15,071 nt of DNA from Bacteroidota bacterium (GCA_021789755.1 JAJYJD010000063.1:1-15071); one strand, 5' to 3'; counted from the stretch's first letter, positions 1-6,515 are shown. Numbers and translations: made by a program. The notes: a model not told the origin generated them from the sequence alone.

Positions 1-2
1 TC

Positions 3-461
3 GGCGGGCGAGATGGAGTGTCCGTTAAATACACGAGGAAGCAGTTGGAGGAGGCAAAAAAAGATTCGCTATCAGAAACCCGTACAGGAATTCCGTTCGA
101 AGCCTACTTAGATAACGGAAAGTTGTTCCTGAACGCCGATGTTTTTGCGGGAACCGATGTACCACCTATCCGTATAAGGGGAAATGTAATTCATGGTTTG
201 CCATACCGATGGGATGGGAATTACAATAGCCGTGCACTTGAGGTTGTGAGCGCTGATACCATGCCCGTGTTCCAGCTGGTATACATATCGGAAGACAGCA
301 TTCGTATCAGGGGCGTGTTTCAACTCAAGGGGGGGCTTGCAATCGTCGACGAAAGCGGTGTATCGTGGGCTCAGAAAAACCGAGTGCTGTTCTACGGCAC
401 TCGGTCAATTTTCAAATATCCTTCCTGGAAGTTCCAGCATCAACTCAAGTCTCCTTTTTGA
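3..461 (+). CDS. hypothetical protein, probably N-terminally truncated by the window edge
   Basis: I do not recognise this protein. The frame is open to the left edge, so the true start may lie outside the window. A GTG at 18 is the first internal start and would give 147 residues, but it has no convincing ribosome binding site. The N-terminal part is charged and helix-like, rich in Lys and Glu. The rest alternates short hydrophobic and charged stretches with many Gly and aromatic residues, which suggests a small beta-rich domain. No signal peptide, membrane segment or cysteine motif is visible. A run of about 700 bases without a convincing gene follows. The composition looks like real coding sequence; the function is unknown. 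Confidence 0.5.
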   Translation, partial: GGRDGVSVKYTRKQLEEAKKDSLSETRTGIPFEAYLDNGKLFLNADVFAGTDVPPIRIRGNVIHGLPYRWDGNYNSRALEVVSADTMPVFQLVYISEDSIRIRGVFQLKGGLAIVDESGVSWAQKNRVLFYGTRSIFKYPSWKFQHQLKSPF

Positions 462-1163
462 TTGGAAGGGGCTAACGCACTCTGTTCTTCGGTGGCTGAT
501 AAGGGCGCTCGGGATTGAGGAATGAAACCGGTGAGACCGGGTTCCTCCCTCTGGACCCATTCTGCATGACCCGCAGGATTCTGTGAAATAAGAACTTCGC
601 TGGTCAAACAGGCGTCTCATTATTCCACCGTGCCAAAGTCGGCCGGAATGGCCTTCTCGTCCTTAGGAAACAGATACTTGTTCTCATTTGGTAATGTGGG
701 ACGGTTAAGTAAATTTATGTTACCTATTTGTAACGGGGGCCAAAAAAATGAGGTTCTGAGCCTCAAATTCGCTCCATCTGGCTGCTTCTGTTGTGGCACG
801 TACCTTGTTTAATAAGTAGCGTGAGAGAAATGAATCCAACAAGGCCGATATCGAAATCAGAGAGCAAATGGAAGGCATGAAAACCTGTTTGCCGCGATTG
901 CATTTCCGAAACTGTATTTCCTCAACAGCTGGCGGGCCCGGGAAAAAGACTCCTGCCTTCGCTATGCCCGACGGAACGGTTCGTTTGGTGAAGCCGGTGT
1001 GGCTTCGCATCTACACACGGAAGTTTGCTCCGACACGCAGGTGCGGAGGCAGACTCATCATCGGATATATACCGTGTTCACTCCGTACCGGTCGCAGTAT
1101 ATATTCCATCGGTTGGTTATAGAGCACGCACAGATGTTGATTTACAATAGAGACTTGAGACTT
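462..1163. other. long stretch without a convincing gene
   Basis: About 700 bases in which I see no well-supported gene. Several overlapping frames are open on both strands, but none has a recognisable domain together with a good start. The contents I can name are a -24/-12-like promoter at 794-809, an imperfect hairpin around 515-552, and a 59-codon reverse-strand frame at 620-799 that starts with GTG. The end of that reverse frame has a protein-like composition, but nothing else supports it. The stretch may hold remnants of decayed genes. Confidence 0.4.
794..809 (+). promoter_or_regulatory. candidate sigma-54 (-24/-12) promoter
   Basis: The sequence TGGCACGTACCTTGTT matches the sigma-54 consensus TGGCACG-N4-TTGCW at every -24 position and at TTG of the -12 box, with the correct spacing. 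Only the C of the -12 GC is changed, to T. Transcription would start near 820 and run toward the small gene at 1164. An NtrC-type activator is encoded at 6711, so the cell very probably has sigma-54. A single match of this length can also occur by chance. Confidence 0.4.
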
Positions 1164-1367
1164 ATGAACGAAGAAACATACCAGCGCCTCCTGGTGGAAG
1201 CCAAAGAGATCGACGCCCAGCTTGAGAAGCAGTTTGGTATAAGGAGCTTAATCCCGAAAAACCTGGCACAGAAGGACGTCGAACGGCTAAAACAAGTTGA
1301 GGACGAAATACTCGAAGTAAAGTCGCGTCTGACCAGGTACGGATTGAAAGTTTCGAACGCCGAGTAG
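1164..1367 (+). CDS. small helical (coiled-coil-like) hypothetical protein, 67 aa
   Basis: I do not recognise this family. The 67-residue product starts at ATG 1164; the same frame is open further upstream, with an ATG at 1134, but those residues look non-coding. It is strongly charged and almost wholly helix-forming. The heptad-like spacing of Leu, Ile and Val (for example around LVEAKEIDAQLEKQ and QVEDEILEVKSRL) suggests two amphipathic helices linked by a turn at the Pro-Lys-Asn segment. There is no signal peptide, cysteine or membrane segment, so it is probably cytosolic. The ribosome binding site is weak. It is isolated, with gene-poor DNA on both sides and a sigma-54-like promoter about 350 bases upstream. 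Confidence 0.5.
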   Translation: MNEETYQRLLVEAKEIDAQLEKQFGIRSLIPKNLAQKDVERLKQVEDEILEVKSRLTRYGLKVSNAE

Positions 1368-1839
1368 CGCACGAGAGCGGGCTACCGACACCGACTGAAG
1401 GGGCACCTCCGTCCCACACAAATCGCGGCAATTGTTAAACTCCATGGACTGATTGACGATTCGACTGAAGTCACGACATGAGAAAACGTGGCGGGACTTT
1501 CTGTGTTTGGCCCACACCCCGGCCAATGCATCCATAACAACATAAAGTCTCCAACCGAATCGACCGGAGCAGACGATTCGAATCGCTCAAGACCCAGAAA
1601 TTCCGGTTGAGGATGGGAAACATCGCGGACTTCCCGCCGGTCTCATGGATGTTCATGATTTCAATTTGGAGACACTTTATGCTCCCGGCATAATCCACAA
1701 GGCCAGGCTGGAACCCGCCGACGCGGTCCATAGCAACGGCAATGAAATCCCTTCGCTCATTTTTGAATTTCAGGAGGCCGCCCTGCATGCTGACAAGATC
1801 TCCCACGCAAATATTCGCAAGACCAAGTTGTGACCTCAA
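1368..1839. other. gene-poor stretch with one weak open frame
   Basis: No recognised gene. One + strand frame stays open from 1546 to a TGA at 1831-1833, about 95 codons, with its first ATG at 1645. The antisense frame 1471-1851 is also open for 126 codons, so the coding strand cannot be decided by eye. The + frame ends 6 bases before the next ATG at 1840, which would suit an operon, but no start with a ribosome binding site or known domain supports it. Confidence 0.35.
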
Positions 1840-2080
1840 ATGACCTCTCATGCAAATTCCATCGTCCCCGATCTAATCCGACCGGGGGGACATTCTTGCC
1901 GTATACGAGATTTATCAGGAAAGCCGTGGTCGAATTATCCCGATTGGCAAGCGGGAAACCAATCCGGCTGACCAAGTCAGTCTACCCGACGCCGGCACCG
2001 CCACGAGTTGGAGGCCAACTTGCCATTCGGTTCCTGCGGCTGTGGGTGTTATATTAAGTTATACAGAAGGAGACGCGTGA
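1840..2080 (+). pseudogene. small gene of unknown function, apparently frameshifted at a G6 run
   Basis: The ATG at 1840 opens a frame (MTSHANSIVPDLIRPGG) that turns implausible after the six-G run at 1884-1889 and stops at 1969. Removing one G joins it to a second frame starting DILAVYEIYQESRG, which looks like ordinary protein and runs to TGA 2078-2080. The joined product would have about 79 residues. That stop overlaps the GTG start of the next gene by four bases (GTGA), a typical operon junction, which supports the second frame as genuinely coding. I do not recognise the protein. The break could be a sequencing or assembly error in a homopolymer, a real mutation, or slippage-controlled expression. 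Confidence 0.45.
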
Positions 2081-2457
2081 GAGAGAAATGCGATGCCAGA
2101 TTCACGGTGCGAGTAGCCGCTACAATCCCGAAAGCGTTGCATTCACGGGATTCTGCCGATAGATTGGTCAGGGTTGCCGTAAGTCTGTGGAGAGAAAATC
2201 TTGACGATATGAGGCAACGTGCCGCTACTCTTGTTCTCGATTTCGAAGGGATCGGACAGCTTTCGGAATCCGCTGCCGATAGTCTCATCGAATTCCGCCG
2301 GGAATTCTCCGAGGATAATAACCCCAGGATAGTATTTTCCAACATGTCTGTTTCGGTGAGCAAAACTTTAGAGGAAGTCGAGAGGCCCCAGCGCCAGACC
2401 TCGGGGAAGATCAAGAAGCAAAAAGGGAAACACAACGGATTCTTGATAAAGATATAG
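2077..2457 (+). CDS. STAS-like protein (DUF4325-type)
   Basis: The start is GTG 2077, preceded by a strong AGAAGGAG ribosome binding site at 2064-2071. The frame is open further upstream, but that part is implausible Cys/Arg-rich sequence. The product has 126 residues. The centre, TLVLDFEGIGQLSESAADSL, fits the STAS-like DUF4325 pattern: a hydrophobic strand ending in Asp-Phe, a short loop, then a helix beginning with a small-residue pair. A following strand reads PRIVFSNMS. Upstream, a region reading FTVRV matches the first strand. The C-terminus is a basic Lys/Arg-rich tail. Family members are cytosolic and often sit beside signalling proteins; their biochemical role is poorly known. The start overlaps the end of the frameshifted gene by four bases, so the two were probably co-translated. 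Family placement is by pattern only. Confidence 0.6.
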   Translation: MREKCDARFTVRVAATIPKALHSRDSADRLVRVAVSLWRENLDDMRQRAATLVLDFEGIGQLSESAADSLIEFRREFSEDNNPRIVFSNMSVSVSKTLEEVERPQRQTSGKIKKQKGKHNGFLIKI

Positions 2458-2467
2458 TCCGGCGAGT

Positions 2468-3217
2468 ATGGACAAGAAATGCGGGGGAAAGCCGGACGTC
2501 GGCTCCGTTCACTCTGTGAGGTATAAACGGTCAGGGACGTCAGCCGATGAAGTCGAGCTGCTTGAATTGCCAATCACCAATTTCCAATATATTCCTTGTA
2601 TACAGACCAACTTTGTCCTGGGGCTCGGCACCCAAGCGGGATCAGAGCCGTTTGAACTCACAAAGAGATTCCTAGATATGACGCCCGGCGCCGTAAAACC
2701 TCGCCTCATGAACGTGTTGCGCGCCGTGTCGTCCGAAGGATTCGGCAGGATCAAGTACTTCACTGAAGTCCGCCGGCTTCTTCATACAGACCTCCAGTTC
2801 CGGCATTTTTTCGAGTGGGAGACGTCAGACATCCCCCACTTCCATACGGATTTAATTAAGAAGGACCTCTGGTCACTCTGGAACTGTCTTCCGTCGGGGG
2901 GGATGTACCACGACCCGAATCCCTATCTCAAAACGCCGAAACTCTCCGCACCCGGAAGGAATCTGCTTTGGTCCCGCGGCTTGTGGAGGAGGGGAAGGCT
3001 TAGGAATTCAGTCCGACTTCAGAACTCCTTTCCTTGCATACATCCCCGGTGCTCGATCCATTTGAGAAATTCACGCAAAGGCGTTGAGTCAAATCCACCC
3101 AATTGCACAACTCCGTCGAATTGGGTAACTTTTTCCACCCGCAATGTCGGGCATCGATCGAGTGGTAAGAAGCCACCATGTGTAATTGGTATACCGGACC
3201 GGAGAACGTTTGGCTGA
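2468..3217 (+). pseudogene. remnant of a radical SAM (B12-binding-type) protein
   Basis: The frame opens at ATG 2468 with no ribosome binding site. Recognisable homology covers only about 2588-2932. Residues 41-78 (YIPCIQTNFVLGLGTQ, then PFELTKRFLDMTPGA) resemble a mid-to-late part of a large radical SAM family. Residues 79-155 (MNVLRAVSSEGFGRIKYFTE, then LPSGGMYHDPNPYLK) resemble the C-terminal end of the same proteins. From memory of the family, a segment of roughly 50 to 80 residues normally separates these blocks, and here they are fused directly. The cobalamin-binding region and the CxxxCxxC cluster are absent. After residue 155 the sequence becomes Arg/Pro/Ser-rich and non-protein-like, and it runs through a hairpin. 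I read this as a decayed gene with an N-terminal loss and an internal deletion. The function of the intact relative is not known to me. Confidence 0.55.
3097..3134 (+). terminator. possible intrinsic terminator
   Basis: The arms ACCCAATT (3097-3104) and AATTGGGT (3119-3126) form an 8-bp stem with a 14-base loop, followed after three bases by five T residues (3130-3134). The stem is short and AT-rich, so it would be a weak terminator. It lies between the radical SAM remnant and the response-regulator gene at 3210. Confidence 0.4.
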
Positions 3218-3905
3218 GAAGATTCGGACACTGATAATTGAAGACAACCCGCTGCTGCGTGAGGGTATTTCATCGATAATCAAAAGGCAGCCGGATATCA
3301 GGGTCGTTTCAGAGCCGGGCAGCCGAAAAAGGCCCATCCAGATTATTCGTGACCTGAAGCCGAATGTGCTCCTTCTCGATCTCGGATTGAGAAACCAGAA
3401 CAGTCTAGAGATCGTCAAAGCCGTCAAGGCTCATTTTCCGGAGACGAAGGTCATCGTAATGGATCTTGCTCCGACAGAAACGGATATATTGCTCTTCGTA
3501 AGGGAAGGGGTGTCTGGTTTCGTGCTCAAAGGCGCCACGACGGAGAATTTTCTGAAAACCATTCGTGCGGTCGCACATGGAAAGAAGGTTCTGCCGCGTC
3601 TCATGACCGGGTCGCTTTTCTCCCAGATCGTGGAACAAGCCGTCAGGGGGCCGATCTCCACGCGCGTCACCGAATCCGTACGAATGACAAAGCGCGAACG
3701 CCAGGTAATTCTGTTGATATCGGAGGGGCTGTCGAACAAGGAAATTGCCGACAAGCTCCATCTTTCCACCTACACCGTAAAGAGCCATGTTCACAACATA
3801 CTCGAGAAACTCCTTCTTCGTTCCCGCGTCCAGATCGCAAAATATGCGCTGACTAATCTGGAACTGATGAAGGCGGAGGAAAACATCTCGCTCATCGAAG
3901 AATAA
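3210..3905 (+). CDS. NarL/LuxR-family response regulator with altered receiver switch residue
   Basis: A two-domain transcriptional regulator of 231 residues. I chose TTG 3210 because GGAG at 3201-3204 sits five bases upstream; another in-frame TTG lies at 3186 without such a site. The receiver spans residues 5-120, with acidic pair E11/D12, phospho-acceptor D57 in LLLDLGL, and K107 in GFVLKGA. The position that is normally Thr or Ser in NarL-type receivers is D85 (VIVMDLAP), which is unusual. The LuxR-type HTH covers about 160-215 (MTKRERQVILLISEGLSNKE, then LHLSTYTVKSHVHNILEKL) and looks intact. It is probably cytosolic and DNA-binding. No partner kinase adjoins it; the next gene is a paralogue with the same switch change, so the pair arose by duplication. 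The target genes cannot be inferred. Confidence 0.85.
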   Translation: MAEKIRTLIIEDNPLLREGISSIIKRQPDIRVVSEPGSRKRPIQIIRDLKPNVLLLDLGLRNQNSLEIVKAVKAHFPETKVIVMDLAPTETDILLFVREGVSGFVLKGATTENFLKTIRAVAHGKKVLPRLMTGSLFSQIVEQAVRGPISTRVTESVRMTKRERQVILLISEGLSNKEIADKLHLSTYTVKSHVHNILEKLLLRSRVQIAKYALTNLELMKAEENISLIEE

Positions 3906-4041
3906 TCCGCTGCCAATTAAGAGCTAATCCGTTTTTCATCCTACCGGACTATTGAATACCCACCCGGCTGCCCATAGCTTGATTATGTAATGAATTCGTG
4001 AAGCGGCCCTCCCCTTATGCGGGGGGTGGGCATAAATCCAG

Positions 4042-4052
4042 CGAACGGTTCG
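4042..4052. promoter_or_regulatory. short perfect palindrome upstream of the second regulator gene
   Basis: CGAACGGTTCG is an odd-centred perfect palindrome, 13 bases before the AGGAG ribosome binding site of the gene at 4077. The 12-mer GAACGGTTCGTT that includes most of it also occurs at 974-985, upstream of the small gene at 1164. It could be an operator. It is preceded by a C-rich/G-rich hairpin at 4007-4028. Support is sequence symmetry only. Confidence 0.2.
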
Positions 4053-4076
4053 TTACTCAATCATCAGGAGCATGAA

Positions 4077-4766
4077 ATGAAGAAGATTAGACTACTAATC
4101 ATCGAGAAGAACCGGCTTCTCAGGGAAGGGCTCAAAGCGATTCTGAAAAGCCAGCCGAACATTATGGTAGTTGCCACATCCGGCGACAGTGAAAACACTG
4201 TTCTTAAACTCCATCAATTAAAACCGAACGTGATTCTGCTCGATTTGAACCTGCGGAGCCAGAACAGTCTGCACGTAGTCGGTCTTGTGAAGAAGGAATT
4301 CCCGGAAGCCAGGGTCGTCGTCATGGATCTGGCACCCGTTCACGGAGACGTCGTTCAATACGTGAAGGCCGGTGCATCCGGTTTCATCCTGAAGGACACA
4401 TCACTCGATGATTTTATCATTACGATACGTGATGTTGCGGGCGGCGGACAGGTCCTCCCGCCCACGCTCGCGGAGTCGCTCTTTTCCCGGATTGTCGAAC
4501 AAGCGATCAAGGGGAAGAAAATAAAAGTGACTGAACCCGTGCGGATGACAAGACCTGAAAAAATGATCTTCGGACTCCTCGGCAATGGCTTGAGCGATAA
4601 GGAAATAGGGGAGAAACTCCATACCCCCACCCATTCCGTCAGGGCTCACGTCCGGAATATTATGAAGAAGCTGACACTGCACAATCGACTGGAAGTAAGA
4701 AATTATAAATATACCGACGGTACACTCGAAACGGTTGTCGGAAGTATTTCTGTGGTCGGCAACTGA
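4077..4766 (+). CDS. NarL/LuxR-family response regulator, paralogue with atypical receiver
   Basis: The start is ATG 4077, with AGGAG at 4066-4070 six bases upstream; 229 residues. It is clearly paralogous to the regulator at 3210: both share LLREG near the N-terminus, NVxLLDLxLRxQNSL around the phospho-acceptor, VMDLAP at the switch, and VEQA plus VRMT in the linker. D56 and K106 are present. The second acidic pocket residue is replaced (E10-K11 instead of Glu-Asp), and the switch Thr/Ser position is D84. Losing one pocket acid plus the switch hydroxyl suggests weak or absent phosphorylation, though this was not tested. The HTH covers about 160-210 (GLSDKEIGEKL, then PTHSVRAHVRNIMKKL) and keeps the LuxR pattern, with Pro-Glu replacing the common Glu-Arg at its start. 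The C-terminal tail after the HTH is longer than usual and unrelated to that of its neighbour. Confidence 0.82.
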   Translation: MKKIRLLIIEKNRLLREGLKAILKSQPNIMVVATSGDSENTVLKLHQLKPNVILLDLNLRSQNSLHVVGLVKKEFPEARVVVMDLAPVHGDVVQYVKAGASGFILKDTSLDDFIITIRDVAGGGQVLPPTLAESLFSRIVEQAIKGKKIKVTEPVRMTRPEKMIFGLLGNGLSDKEIGEKLHTPTHSVRAHVRNIMKKLTLHNRLEVRNYKYTDGTLETVVGSISVVGN

Positions 4767-4874
4767 CCGCACTTCCGGAATCCTCATCGATTCAAAATTT
4801 TCGCGGGGAGGAGGACCGTTCAATCCGGACACGCACCGGTGTACACGACTAAGCAGCAAGAAGGAAAGTACAAT

Positions 4875-5099
4875 ATGAATTGGGAACGGATCAAAGTAAA
4901 ATGGAAGCGACTGTGGGGGAAATCTCTGGACGAATTGATTTCCGGAAACCCGGCTAAATACAAAGAACTTGTCGGGGTATCCTGGCTGAATATCCACAGG
5001 CTATATGATTTCAGGAGATGGCGATTTCTGCGCTTCAGATTCTACCTTTGGAGGAAAGAAAGGGCCATGTTCGGAGGCAAGAATCTTCCCCTGTCCTGA
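4875..5099 (+). CDS. CsbD-like small stress protein, C-terminus possibly frameshifted
   Basis: ATG 4875 follows AAGGAAAG at 4861-4868. The N-terminus MNWERIKVKWKRLWGK is close to the CsbD signature (Met-Asn-Trp, then KWKxLxGK), and DELISGNPAKYKELVG fits the second CsbD half, where a Gly plus polar helix leads to a Leu-Val-Gly. CsbD proteins are small cytosolic proteins induced in general stress in Bacillus and many other bacteria; their biochemical function is unknown. After residue 35 the sequence departs from the family and becomes Arg/Trp/Phe-rich (FRRWRFLRFRFYLWRK), unlike CsbD. At the GGGG of the Leu-Val-Gly codons, a one-base shift gives ELVGGILAEYPQAI then stop, closer to a family-like ending. 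So the long basic tail may be an artefact of a homopolymer indel. A Dps-family gene lies downstream, in keeping with a stress cluster. Confidence 0.5.
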   Translation: MNWERIKVKWKRLWGKSLDELISGNPAKYKELVGVSWLNIHRLYDFRRWRFLRFRFYLWRKERAMFGGKNLPLS

Positions 5100-5204
5100 C
5101 CTTGCAAAACGATTGATCAGGCATTTCGGCCGACGCACCGCAGCCAACTTCATGGAACGCGTGTTACGCACATTGCCCAGGCAGGGCATGAGTCTCGGTC
5201 GTCA

Positions 5205-5231
5205 GGCGGGATAATTGATGCACCACCCGCC
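5205..5231. repeat. inverted repeat between the CsbD-like and Dps-family genes
   Basis: GGCGGG (5205-5210) and CCCGCC (5226-5231) form a six-pair GC stem with a 15-base loop, 45 bases before the Dps-family start. There is no T run, so a terminator is unlikely; an RNA hairpin or protein site is possible. The 176 bases between the two genes otherwise show only a weak, unrecognised open frame ending at 5214. Confidence 0.3.
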
Positions 5232-5275
5232 AACATGAGTTAAGAGTAAATACCGTAAACGAAATATCTCTGCAA

Positions 5276-5749
5276 ATGGGAGCAAAAATAGAACGCACAG
5301 GCATGAAACGTGGGAAGGATGGGGAAAGTCTTGACAGATTACTGGCAGACGAATTCGTTCTTTCCATGAGAACGCGTGATGCACACCGCAACGTGCACGG
5401 ACGCAACCTGATCGAGTTGCGCAAATTATTCAAAGTGCAGTATGAGTCCATGGATACAATCGTGGCTGATCTGGGGACAAGGATGCGTACGTCCGGAGTT
5501 CTGCCGCCTTCCATCCTGGCGGACTTCCTGCCGATTACCAGGCTGAGCAGACACAACGAGAGGTTCACCAAACAGAATCAAATAATCGAGGCTTTACTCG
5601 ACGACCACGAATCCATAATCGACGCGTTGAGAAATGACGGTTCCACCGCGCCCCGCGAACATATCGATGCCGGCACTGCCGGTTTTGTTACAGGGCTCCT
5701 CGGACGACATGAGAAAATGGCGCTTGCCCTCAAAGACTGGTTGCGATAA
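5276..5749 (+). CDS. Dps-family ferritin-like protein lacking most ferroxidase ligands
   Basis: The 157 residues follow the Dps pattern: LLADEFVLSMRTRDAHRNVH (helix A), ELRKLFKVQYESMDTIVADL (helix B), DFLPITRL, ALLDDHESIIDALR (helix C) and DAGTAGFVTGLLGRHEKMA (helix D). Dps proteins form 12-subunit shells that oxidise and store iron and protect DNA in stress. Gapless alignment to E. coli Dps helices A and B gives the ferroxidase positions: H51 is kept as H37, but H63 is R49, D67 is K53, D78 is A64 and E82 is T68. The intersubunit iron site should therefore be disabled, so a structural, DNA-binding or sensing role is more likely than mineralisation. The basic N-terminus (KIERTGMKRGK) could bind DNA. 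ATG 5276 has no clear ribosome binding site; ATG 5303 is an alternative. The next gene begins four bases after the stop. Confidence 0.85.
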   Translation: MGAKIERTGMKRGKDGESLDRLLADEFVLSMRTRDAHRNVHGRNLIELRKLFKVQYESMDTIVADLGTRMRTSGVLPPSILADFLPITRLSRHNERFTKQNQIIEALLDDHESIIDALRNDGSTAPREHIDAGTAGFVTGLLGRHEKMALALKDWLR

Positions 5750-5753
5750 AGGA

Positions 5754-5963
5754 ATGCCGAACACTGTGATCATATCGAATGCGAGAGAGTGCTTCATTGA
5801 ATTAATTCATCATGAATCTGATCCGGCTTCCTGGATTGTGAGGCGCTGGATCAAATTCTTGTGGTTCAAGAAAAGGGTCTCGTCCGATTGGTTCAGCGAT
5901 GAGCGACAGGCGGCGGCATTTGCGAATGAAATGAAGCGGGAATTTCAAAGGCATTCTGACTAG
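5754..5963 (+). CDS. small basic, aromatic-rich hypothetical protein, 69 aa
   Basis: I do not recognise this family. ATG 5754 lies four bases after the Dps-family stop, so the two are probably co-transcribed and perhaps translationally coupled. The frame is open further upstream inside the Dps-family gene, but that part is a shadow of it. The 69 residues contain a central Trp/Phe/Arg segment (SWIVRRWIKFLWFKKR) followed by VSSDWFSDERQAAAFANEM, which reads as a short strand and an amphipathic helix. The central segment is too charged for a membrane span but could bind membranes or nucleic acid. There are no cysteine pairs and no signal peptide. The context suggests a stress-related accessory protein; this is inference only. 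Confidence 0.55.
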   Translation: MPNTVIISNARECFIELIHHESDPASWIVRRWIKFLWFKKRVSSDWFSDERQAAAFANEMKREFQRHSD

Positions 5964-5979
5964 AAGGGAATATTTCAAC

Positions 5980-6186
5980 ATGCATGATATAAATCGTCGA
6001 TCGAAAAACCTGAGGGGAAGTTCTCCTCCTTTCCAGGAATTGGAGAGCTGGATCGAAGACGGAGCCGACGGATCTCATTGGGTGAAAAAGGATCCGGACG
6101 AATTACGAAAGACGCAGGACCTGGTGGAGAAATCGTCTGACCCGGAAACCGCTGTTTTATCCGAGGCGGAACGCATCTGCTCATGA
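5980..6186 (+). CDS. small hydrophilic hypothetical protein, 68 aa
   Basis: Not recognised. ATG 5980 is 16 bases after the previous stop, with AGAAGGGA at 5962-5969 about ten bases upstream, a usable ribosome binding site. The product is hydrophilic and low in bulky hydrophobics. Basic residues dominate the first 15 positions, and Asp, Glu and Lys dominate the rest (HWVKKDPDELRKTQDLVEK). It may be largely disordered or helical. It is the last gene of the putative stress operon that starts with the Dps-family gene; a 524-base intergenic stretch follows. Confidence 0.45.
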   Translation: MHDINRRSKNLRGSSPPFQELESWIEDGADGSHWVKKDPDELRKTQDLVEKSSDPETAVLSEAERICS

Positions 6187-6301
6187 TTTGGCTGCCACAT
6201 GAAACAAGCCAACGTTTGGCTCAAGCCTTCAGGGATCTTGCTAGACATCCGTCCGAAAAGTGGATCGGTGGCAGGAAAAAGAAAAACATTGAACACGGAA
6301 A

Positions 6302-6328
6302 ACACTGAAGTTACGGATTCTCACTGAT
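6302..6328 (+). repeat. degenerate intergenic repeat, copy 1
   Basis: ACACTGAA, three bases, then ACGGATTCTCACTGAT. The same words recur at 6486-6515 with a six-base spacer and two substitutions. It is directly preceded by AACACGGAAA. It resembles widely scattered CACGGATT-type intergenic sequences, as recalled and not searched. Confidence 0.4.
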
Positions 6329-6485
6329 TTTATTATCCTTTTGATGCGTGGCAATTAGTAATGATCCATATTATCCCTGTTGGAGTGGCTTTTCCGCCAA
6401 GCTTCTAGAATAACTCCTTTCGGACTTCCTGCCAGAAGCCTCCAGGCTGAGTGGTGGGCTACTTTAAGATTTTTGCCCACAGAGT

Positions 6486-6515
6486 ACACTGAAAAAGGCA
6501 CGGATTCTCGCTAAT
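6486..6515 (+). repeat. degenerate intergenic repeat, copy 2
   Basis: ACACTGAA, six bases, then ACGGATTCTCGCTAAT, directly repeating the element at 6302-6328. CACAGAG precedes it, and ATAATCTGATCAGCAGTTAT and TATCTGCGTG follow within 80 bases. Confidence 0.4.

Noticed and set aside
868..1122. Open frame of 84 codons in the left gap
   Set aside because: The sequence is Arg/Cys/Gly-rich with no motif or good start, and it overlaps another open frame.
1471..1851. Reverse-strand frame of 126 codons
   Set aside because: No recognisable domain, no start support, and the opposite strand is equally open; it cannot be claimed as a gene.
4007..4028. C-rich/G-rich hairpin before the second NarL-type gene as a terminator
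   Set aside because: It has a six-pair core with one wobble pair, but no T run follows and it sits close to the downstream start; not strong enough to call.
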